Part shown: positions 56,666-64,000 of the stretch, piece by piece
How positions within the stretch are numbered: the stretch's first letter is position 1
Layout: every line of letters begins with the position of its first letter
Assembly (NCBI GenBank): GCA_003194525.1
Contig: NBIV01000070.1
Location: 186,001-250,000, forward strand
DNA length: 64,000 nucleotides
Origin: Gracilariopsis chorda
Taxonomy: Eukaryota; Rhodophyta; Florideophyceae; Gracilariales; Gracilariaceae
Direction of reading: 5' to 3'
Translations under genes and position numbers: made by a program
Notes under the pieces: model-generated
The model's database searches: none
Seen by the model: only the letters and a program-made list of their open reading frames with translations
Told to the model about the DNA's origin: nothing

Positions 56666-58307
56666 TGAAGTGCAACGCCCTCAGGGAGGGATTCTAGGTA
56701 CTTGAACGTTTTCCCGATATTATCGGTTGTGTAGTGTGTGGTGCAATGCCCCAAAGGGGAAAAACACCGAAAGACGTCCGGGATCTTCCTCTCACGAGGT
56801 GAACCCAGTTGGGTAGAGCCCTCCCAGAGGTGTCACGGCGAAGCCGGTTTGTAAGACCAGGGACACCTGTCGCGACTCGCGCAGGGAGGTGAAGGCGAAG
56901 AATCGGTATCCGCGTGAGCGGGGTGTGATCCTCAGTAGAGGTATGTTTCCACGTAAGTGGGGGTGTGTGAGCGGATGCGCACACGAGGGCCGCGGATAGC
57001 GGGAGGTGCTACCCTAAAAAGGGGAAAGAGGAAGGACGAAGTGGGTCGCGAGAGCGACGAGCAGATACGGCAATGCCGGTGGACGGGACTCCCTATACAG
57101 GGCGAAACACCAATATGATTGGAACAATTAGTACTCCCAATGATGGGTCTCCTTTAGATGTGCAAGGGGGGGTGAACTTCCGTACACTACGGTGCTTCCC
57201 TCCAAGGAGGAGTTGAGAACACGCGGAGGCGGTAAAGCTCAGAGCCAATTCCCCAGGTTGGGGTCCCTTGTTGGGGAAGGTTTACTGGTGCGACGGCAGT
57301 GCGCCGTCGCACTAAGTACTAGCTTCCCAGAAATGGGTGTGAAAATAATAAATAAAATTAACTAAAATACTCCACATTTCGTGGCAACATCCACTACTGT
57401 GGCCAACCGCCAATTGACCCAAAACCGTGTCCCACATGTCCATACCCACCATTGTGGGGCGTAGTTCATATACACACTACACAACCGATAATATCGGGAA
57501 AGCGTTCAAGTACCCAGAATCCCTCCCTGAGGGCGTTGCACTTCATAGTGCGTGTATGAACTACGCCCCACAATGGTGGGTATGGACACGTGGGACACGG
57601 TTTTGGGTCAATTGGCGGTTGGCCACAGTAGTGGATGTTGCCACGAAATGTGGAGTATTTTAGTTAATATTATTTATTTTTTCACACCCATTTCTGGGAA
57701 GCTAGTACTTAGTGCGACGGTGCACTGCCGTCGCACCAGTAAACCTTCCCCAACAAGGGACCCCAACCTGGGGAATTGGCTCTAGTTGTTGCCGCTTGCG
57801 CGCGTACTCTACTCCTCCCTGGAGGGAAACGCCGTAAACCACGGGACATCTAACCCCCTTGCACATCTAAAGAAGCCCATCCTTGGGAGTATAATTGTTC
57901 CAATCATATTGGTGTTTCGCCCTGTATAGGGAGTCCCGTCCACTGGCATTGCCGTATCTGTTCGTCGCTCTCGCGACCCACTTCGTCCTTCCTTCCTCCT
58001 CTTCGCCCTTCCCTTTTCCCCTTTTTTTTGGGTAGCACCTCCCGCTATCCGCGGCCCTCGTGTGCGCATCCGCTCACACACCCCCACTTACGTGGAAACA
58101 TACCTCTACTGAGGATCACACCCCGCTCACGCGGATACCGATTCTTCGCCTTCACCTCCCTGCGCGAGTCGCGACAGGTGTCCCTGGTCTTACAAACCGG
58201 CTTCGCCGTGACACCTCTGGGAGGGCTCTACCCAACTGGGTTCACCTCGTGAAAGGAAGATCCCGAACGTCTTTCGGTGTTTTTCCCCTTTGGGGCATTG
58301 CACCACA
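56666..58307 (+). repeat. 5' LTR of the Ty3/gypsy element (split by a nested solo LTR)
   Basis: The LTR runs TGAAGTGCAACGCCC (56666) to GGCATTGCACCACA (58307), TG...CA ends. About 828 bp are its own (56666-56736 and 57551-58307 after allowing for the target duplication); the rest is the insert. The 5 bp before it are ATCAC, the expected target duplication to look for beyond the window. It is immediately followed by AAG and a TGGTCTCCCGACC stretch that is a plausible primer-binding site. Confidence 0.9.
56737..57545 (-). mobile_element. Solo LTR nested in the 5' LTR of the same family (TSD TAGTG)
   Basis: 809 bp in reverse orientation, TGTGGTGCAATGCC to GCGTTGCACTTCA, flanked by perfect duplications TAGTG (56732-56736 and 57546-57550). 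It matches the host LTR closely in reverse complement, creating a long inverted repeat. A copy of this family inserted into an existing LTR and then collapsed to a solo LTR, so at least two rounds of transposition occurred in fairly recent time. Confidence 0.93.
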
Positions 58308-58412
58308 AAGTGGTCTCCCGACCTAGAATCGGTTTTTGTTTTCCCTCTTATGAGGTTTGTTTTTATTTACCGGAAGTTCCGTGATCGTTTCCCGTCGTAA
58401 CGGTATTTTCTC
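58308..58412 (+). other. Primer-binding site and leader of the gypsy element
   Basis: Directly after the LTR and a 3-nt spacer, TGGTCTCCCGACCTAGAA (from 58311) begins TGG as tRNA-primed sites do; the tRNA cannot be named by eye. A short leader with CGTTTCCCGTCGTAACGG follows before gag. Confidence 0.5.
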
Positions 58413-60585
58413 ATGTCGAGAAATCCCTCCGATGCGCAGCCAGTGGTGACGCTTAGTCGCTCCCGCGACAACGCAGACACTTCTGAAGTTCGGTTCGTAC
58501 CCCGTATCCCTATACGGACAAGTTCCAGCCGTGCTGGCGCCGCTTCATCGCGGAATGATACCCCCAACCGGGAACCCCGGAACCTTTTGCCCTCGTTATC
58601 ACCCCCGCAGGGCAATGCAGCATTGACTCCGGCTGTTGCCACAGTGCCCCAGGCACCCCGGCCTGCTCACGCTGTCACGGCTTCAAGCCCCCGTGGAACG
58701 GGCGATAACACCCCCCAGGGGACTTCCCTGGAATCCCAGGTCGGCGCTATGTGGACCGCCCATGACACCCTTGTAGGGGAACTAAAATCCCTCCACAAGG
58801 TGGTCTTGGCAACCCCCGTAAAGGAGGTCGCCGAGGAACTCGGTATTTTACGGTCTGACGTCAACTCCGTGTTGGAGAGTTTGGGACAACCCGCCACCTT
58901 CATCGAAGGAGTTGAAGCCCGATTTGATCGGATTGGTGCCCCCCTGGAGACGCTGGAGCAGTTCGTCCTCATGGACAAACCATCCCCGGATGATCCGGTA
59001 AACGAGGCATCGCACAACGACCAGCTTGGTGGGAAGAACAAACGCCGTCATCGACGGAAACACCACCGAAAATATTCGGACTCTGATTCTTGGACATCTT
59101 CGGACTCATCCCGAAACCATTCGGTTAGCTCGAGCTCCTCGGACTCCGACTCGGAGGACGAGAAGCGACGCTACTCCTCCCGCTCGAAGCGGTCATCGGC
59201 CACTGAAGGTGTGGTCCGAACCCGCCAGAAGGGGAGAAGACACCCGGTCTTCGGGAGTTGATACCGATAAACCCGGATTACCGGAAGCTTTTATCATACC
59301 GGTACTACCGGCTCGAAGACTCGTCACTTGGACGTACGCCCCGTGGTACGGGAAAGGTGCGAGAATGCATTAAGCGAATGCAGCTCTCGCTCCGCAACCA
59401 GTATTTCACTGGAGAGGACCCAGTCCTAGTACTGGATTTCCTATCCCGCTTTGTAGCGGAGGCCGATATCCTCGGTATGAATGAGGGACAAGCCTATTTG
59501 GCTTTACCGTATTTCTTACGGGGAGTGGCGGAGGACCAATACACCTCTGTCAGAGGATCTTCTCGCGCCTCCGAGGGAGGAGTTACTTGCTGGCCGGAGG
59601 CTGTGCAGTATCTTCTGCGCTCCTACGCCACAAAAACCGCTATTCAGCAGGCTATCCTCGCTTTGCGAGATACACGCCAGCGTGCTGGAGAGACCGAGAC
59701 CGATTACTCGGTGCGCCTTAACAAGGCTTTCCACAGATGTGGTAACGTAAACCCCGCTGGGGAGCGCAGTACCATGTTCATCGATGGTCTTGACCTGGCA
59801 ATCCGGAGTTTAGTTACCCGTTATCGGGAGGACAAGCGGAGGATCACCTATCTCGAGCTGGTCCAACACGCCCGAGCGGAAGGGGATGCACTTCGTGCAA
59901 GAACTCCGAACAATCGGTCTAAATCCGCCAAGTCGTTGTTGCTGGAAAGCGAAGCTTCCTCTCTCCCGCTCACCGCGGATGGGAACCCTGGACAGGGATT
60001 TGATACCGTGCATTTGGTGCAGGAGGATGGTGTGTCAATACCCACCAGTGATTTGCCGTCAACGACGGAGATGACCCGTGATACGGGAACGGAAGACCCC
60101 ATTTTGTACGGTGGTAACAGTCGGGTTCAACCCCAACGACTCCCGTTTTCAAACGGTCAATCCCGTTATCAACGGCCTGGATGGACTGACACCCGCCCTG
60201 CGGTTCGCTTCTCCGATACTCGGAATAATAATCCGCGTGTCGCGGTATTGGCTCTCATTTGCTACCTGTGCTATGCCCATGGCCATACCTCCCCTCAGTG
60301 TATTTGTTCACTGAAGGATATTGCCAAGGTGGTGGCAAATTATGGGGCCCTCACTCCAGAGGAGAAACGTTCCGTCCCGACGGCTTCCTACCTGCGTGCT
60401 AAAACGGACTTTTCCCATGACCTACCACAGACCCCGCGTGCGCGGCAAGCTTCATACACCCCGATTCGGGAGATCACGCAACCATCCGTTGCAACCCCCG
60501 CTTATGCGGATAGAAACCCCCGTCAACGGGATGAAGCACTCGTTGTCGAGGAAACCAACCCACCGCCGAGGGCGGAAAACTAACT
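58413..60585 (+). mobile_element. gag region of the gypsy element
   Basis: The N-terminal part is Ser/Pro/Arg-rich with a short helical stretch and a basic, Ser-rich end (KRRHRRKHHRKY, SSSSSDSDSEDE). Next is a helical capsid-like part (YFTGEDPVLVLDFLSRFVAE, ETDYSVRLNKAFHRCG) and a CCHC zinc knuckle, CYLCYAHGHTSPQC, near 60.26 kb, of the nucleocapsid type that binds genomic RNA. Two frames are used for the two halves; in this family frameshifting or read-through between gag parts is known, so this need not be decay. Confidence 0.8.
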
Positions 60586-60600
60586 GAGGGAGTCTCCCCT

Positions 60601-61191
60601 TTGGGAGAGGCGTCCTCGAGAACGAGGCTGTTGGCGCCCGAGGCGTCCTCGCCTCGCTCCCCGGTGAAAGTCCTCTCGAGGAAAGACACCGCTGACGCGG
60701 ACTCTGCGCACCTCGGTGTGTTGCGTCGCCCGTGGATACGGAGTAAAAATCCCCGGATTCCCGGTAGAGTCTTGGTCTTGGCCAAACGCAATTATAAGGT
60801 CTATGCAGACCTTGGCCTTGATCCCCAGTTTATGGTGAGGTTTCTCACCGTCCTGGATACAGGTGCAGGCCCCAACTTTGTTGTGGATTCGTTGTTATCC
60901 CCGCTTGTGCGGTCTCGTATCCGCTCTGACGCGGTTCCCGACATTTCGGATGCGAACAACAATCCCTTACAAACGGTGGGCACAGTGGACCTCGTCGTGA
61001 GACTTGGTACCTCTGTGGTGAAGTTGGACTTCATCGTTTGCCGTTCATTGGCAGCACCAGTGATACTGGGATGTGATTACTGCGACAGATTTGTCGACGC
61101 CATCAGGCCCCGCCTCAGGCGTGTAGAACTTGACGACGGATCGTCGGTTCCGATTGTTCGCCGCCCGCTAAAGCGGTCCTCTCGGAAATAA
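60601..61191 (+). mobile_element. Aspartic protease region of the gypsy element
   Basis: The retropepsin active-site triad lies in FLTVLDTGAGPNFVVDSL (about 60.85 kb), with the flap and C-terminal strand VILGCDYCDRFVDAI (about 61.06 kb) in the usual retrotransposon arrangement. A linker without recognised domain follows to about 61.7 kb. It would cleave the Gag-Pol polyprotein. Confidence 0.8.
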
Positions 61192-61739
61192 GTTCCACTC
61201 CCTGCTGCGCAGGAACCACCGCCCACGTCCCGCGAGTCCACCAAGCTCTGCGTCGCTGCCTCGGTTTCTATACCGGCTGAGTCCCAAGTCTGGGTGCAGG
61301 TAAATTCCCGTCAACACGGTCTTCGGGTTATACAACCCCTCACCTCGTTGTACGAGAAATCCCAGCTGGCGCTGGCTAATGGAATTGTCTCCATTTCCCC
61401 GGATGTTCCTTTCCGGATATTGGTTGTCAACCTTGGCAAACACCCCCAGTATCTGGTCAAACACCAAGTAATTGGGAGTGTAACTCCCCATCCTATGGGA
61501 ATGCTGCCAACAAAGATGACAGCCGCCGATGTACTCGGAGGTACCACCTCTTCTGAGGAGTTCGCCCCGCCGTCCGAAGACGTCAAGTGTAAGGAGGGGG
61601 AGGAAACCGCTACTTCAGCGTCGAACATACCGAGTAACTCGGAATTGCGAACCACACCTGTTCCACAGGACAATGCTCCATCGAGCAACGACCGGATTGA
61701 TCCGGAAAAAGCACTTTAAGCGCTGGACTTCAGCCACGT

Positions 61740-63120
61740 GCCAGAGTCGCACCGCGACCAACTCCGTACTATGTTACGAGAATTCACCACAATGTGGGAT
61801 GGCTCGCTTGGCGAGATTAATGCAACGGAACACCGGATCGATTTAATCCCCGGTGCGCGACCGGTTGCACAACCCCCTTACAGGGCAGGTCCGAAAGCTC
61901 GGGAAGAGGAGCAGTCCCAAGTGGACAAGATGCTCCACGCAGGTGTGATTGAGCCCGCTCAATCACCCTGGGCATCCTCAGTTGTACTGGCTTTAAAGGC
62001 CGACTAAACCTGGAGGTTCTGTGTCGACTAACGCCGGCTCAATGCCGTGACTGTCAGGGACACGTACCCTATCCCTCGTATGGGAGAATGCATTGACTCC
62101 CTTGGAGACGCCACCGTGTTCACGGCCCTTGATGCCAATTGGGGATATTGGCAAGTACCTGTCAGACAGAAGGATCGCGACAAAACCGCATTCACCTGCC
62201 ATGCAGGAACGTATCGCTTCAAGCGGATGCCATTTGGGTTAACCAACGCCCTCGCCACCTTTCAGCGTGCAGTAGATATTCTACTCAACTGCTTTAAGTG
62301 GCGGAGCTGTCTGGTCTACCTTGATGATATTATCATCTTCTCCAACTCGTTGGACGACCATCTCACTCACGTCCGAGACGTGCTGACCGTACTCTGCGAT
62401 GCGGGAATTACCCTCAAGTTGAGGAAATGCGAGTTTTTCACAGATACTGTGAAGTATCTGGGTCACATTATCCGTCCTGGACGGTTAGCGATCGAGAAAG
62501 CTCGAGTCAAATCCCTCGTCGAGGCGAAAGAACCCCGCACTCAGACGGAACTGCGCTCCTTTCTGGGGCTGGTCAACGTCTATCGACGGTTTATCCCGAA
62601 CTTTTCGGATACTGCGGCGCCCCTGAACGCGTTGTTGCGAAAAGGGAACCCCCCAAAACTGGGAACATTTACGCCCGAGCAATCGGAAGCCTTCAACTCC
62701 TTAAAGGAGGCTGTCACATCAGCACCAATCCTACATCTCCCAAAACTTGGGTTGCCATACTCCGTAGATACGGACTCGAGCGACTACCAGGTCGGGTGTG
62801 CTCTTTTTCAAACCACCCCCGAGGGGGAACGACATCCAATTGGTTATTGGTCGCGCTCGCTCAATGTTCATGAGCGGAACTACTCCGTATCGGAGAAAGA
62901 GTGCCTCGCCGTCGTATGGGCGATGACCACTCTGCGCCCCTACCTTATGGGAGTTCACTTCACCGTGTACACGGATCATTCCTCATTGAGGTGGTTGATG
63001 AATATCTCCGACCCGTCGGGACGCCTCATGCGCTGGAGACTCCGCCTCGCGGAATATGACTTTCAAGTCATTTATAAAAAGGGCGCGCAGAACACCCAGG
63101 CCGACGCTTTGTCGCGGTTA
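61740..63120 (+). mobile_element. Reverse transcriptase and RNase H region of the gypsy element
   Basis: RT blocks in order: AGVIEPAQSPWASSVVLALK, MTVRDTYPIPRMGECID, FTALDANWGYWQVPV, TAFTCHAGTYRFKRMPFGLT, and the catalytic LVYLDDIIIFS (about 62.31 kb), then LGHIIRPGRLAIE and the connection. RNase H starts near 62.74 kb (YSVDTDSSDYQVGCALFQ) with WSRSLNVHERNYSVSEKECL and FTVYTDHSSLRWLM, ending with the NTQADALSRLP motif near 63.11 kb. This is the Ty3/gypsy type of RT/RH. Confidence 0.92.
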
Positions 63121-63299
63121 CCCACAAGTGGGGAAGCACTCCCAACGGAGGATGATGAAGTCCCATGTTTCATGGCTATAGATCCGGATAATCCGGAACA
63201 TGCCGTCGAGGCTAGGCCAGAAACCTGGGACGAGGATGCTGATTTTGACGAACTACTCGCATCGCGAGATAAATCTGAGAACCCGTTACCGGGAAACTT

Positions 63300-64000
63300 T
63301 GTACCGGTATCACCGGAAGAAATGATCCGAGAACAATTCGCCGACCCATTCTGTACGAGAATTCGTGCCCGTATCAACGGTGGTGAAGATCTCCCTTTCG
63401 GGGTAAAAGACAAAGGCTACCTCGTAAGAAAGGTCGAAGCCCGCCCACAGATTGTGGTACCACATTCCCTGCAATCGCGGGTGTTACATCTATCACACTA
63501 CGCCCCCATTGGAGGTCACCCAGGTGGGAGGAAACTCTACCTAACCCTGCGAAGGGATTTCTATTGGCCCGCAATGGCGGTGGATTGCTACGCAACTGTG
63601 CTGTTTTGTAGCGAATGCGCGAAGAATCGCGTCAAACTCCGCAAAAATGCGAAGAAGATGAAACTATTCCCCGCAAGGGCGCCACTCTAGTTTATCGCAA
63701 TTGATCTTCTCGGACCACTACTCACCACAAAACGTGGAAACAAGTTTCTACTTGTCATCACCGACCGCTTTTCTAAGCTGGTACGGACTGTCCCTCTTCG
63801 GAGGATAACCGCTCTCACGGTGGCCCAGGCTCTGGTGACGCACTGGATTTTTGTCTACGGTCCCCCTGTGGAGGTGCTCTCCGACAACGGGAAGCAGTTC
63901 GTGAGCAAGTTCTTCCAGGATGTTTGTCGCATCCTGGATGTCAAGAACTTGTTCACGACTACCTACCACCCCCAGTGTAATGGGCAAGTTGAACGGTTTA
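63300..64000 (+). mobile_element. Integrase region of the gypsy element (runs off the window)
   Basis: An HHCC zinc domain is visible at about 63.47-63.63 kb (LHLSHYAPIGGHPGGRKLYL ending in CSECAKN). The catalytic core that follows shows IDLLGPLLTTKRGNKFLLVI and VEVLSDNGKQF, carrying the first two acidic residues of the D,D-35-E triad, and YHPQCNGQVERF at the right edge, reaching the third. The C-terminal domain and 3' LTR are outside. Confidence 0.88.

Larger units (their letters stand above)
56666..64000 (+). mobile_element. Ty3/gypsy LTR retrotransposon, broken, cut by the window edge
   Basis: A Metaviridae-type element: 5' LTR (56666-58307), gag (about 58.4-60.6 kb), protease, reverse transcriptase, RNase H and integrase in the PR-RT-RH-IN order of Ty3/gypsy. 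The integrase and the 3' LTR run past the right edge. It looks like a fossil with roughly four interruptions. No envelope-like gene is visible in the part seen. The close match of the nested LTR to its host LTR suggests a fairly young family; LTR-LTR dating is impossible here because the 3' LTR is outside. The element's DNA is unusually dense in micro-palindromes (see findings). Confidence 0.93.

Noticed and set aside
57551-58307. Open frames within the LTRs (present in more than one copy)
   Set aside because: They fall inside the LTR, are not preserved in all copies, and the shared hairpin structure explains the similarity.
1-64000. CRISPR arrays, operons, ribosome binding sites or bacterial insertion sequences
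   Set aside because: None seen; introns, LTRs and eukaryotic gene families show this is nuclear DNA.

Overview
The window is nuclear DNA of a eukaryote in which short islands of compact, intron-poor genes lie among decayed transposons. I infer a multicellular red alga of the Florideophyceae (a Chondrus-like genome). The reasons are genes with zero to two short introns (72 to 89 bp, plus one even shorter), a fungal-type tyrosinase, a severin-type gelsolin, a V-ATPase c'' subunit, myristoylated Raf-like kinases, and gene-poor stretches filled with Ty3/gypsy LTRs, PIF/Harbinger, pogo and Mutator-like remains. No ribosomal or organellar marker is present, so this is inference; an oomycete is the main alternative.

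Layout. 1-2.6 kb: two pogo/Tigger-like transposase remnants. 2.9-6.0 kb: a PIF/Harbinger element with transposase on + and a Myb/SANT-like partner on -, interrupted by a solo LTR. 8.4-10.9 kb: an intact NT-C2 plus coiled-coil gene with one intron. 11.4-13.5 kb: a small gene, then a direct tandem repeat of about 0.87 kb. 13.6-15.2 kb: unidentified coding debris. 15.4-16.7 kb: an intact three-exon severin gene. 18-26 kb: unidentified genes and a decayed Mutator-like (MULE) transposase with SWIM finger. 26.3-28.8 kb: two solo LTRs in opposite orientation. 30.4-32.1 kb: a frameshifted fucosyltransferase-like gene and a convergent small gene. 33.5-35.9 kb: a second PIF/Harbinger pair with a long hairpin between its two genes. 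36-40.6 kb: non-coding, ending in a CpG-rich promoter-like island. 40.6-49.0 kb: the main host gene island (CAMK-like kinase, Raf-like kinase, V-ATPase c'', tyrosinase). 50.8-54.7 kb: a pogo-like pseudogene and an unrecognised broken gene. 54.8-56.5 kb: a chimeric pseudogene joining an MCM3 N-terminus to an NCS2 purine permease. 56.7-64.0 kb: a Ty3/gypsy element running off the right edge, with a same-family solo LTR inserted in its 5' LTR.

The most unusual signal is structural. The gypsy element, in its LTRs and through its coding DNA, is packed with very short perfect inverted repeats (arms of 4 to 7 bp, loops of 1 to 4 nt), about 30 in 1.6 kb of pol by eye. Neighbouring host genes do not look like this. 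Two stems differ between LTR copies by paired changes that keep the stem, though at least one other stem is broken in an older copy. A second theme is decay: most premature stops in the DNA transposons and pseudogenes are TGA or TAG where CGA or CAG would be expected, which fits cytosine deamination in silenced repeats.

The genes do not form one pathway. The working host genes serve signalling (two kinases), organelle acidification (V-ATPase), actin dynamics (severin), membrane or organelle tethering (NT-C2 protein) and phenol oxidation (tyrosinase).
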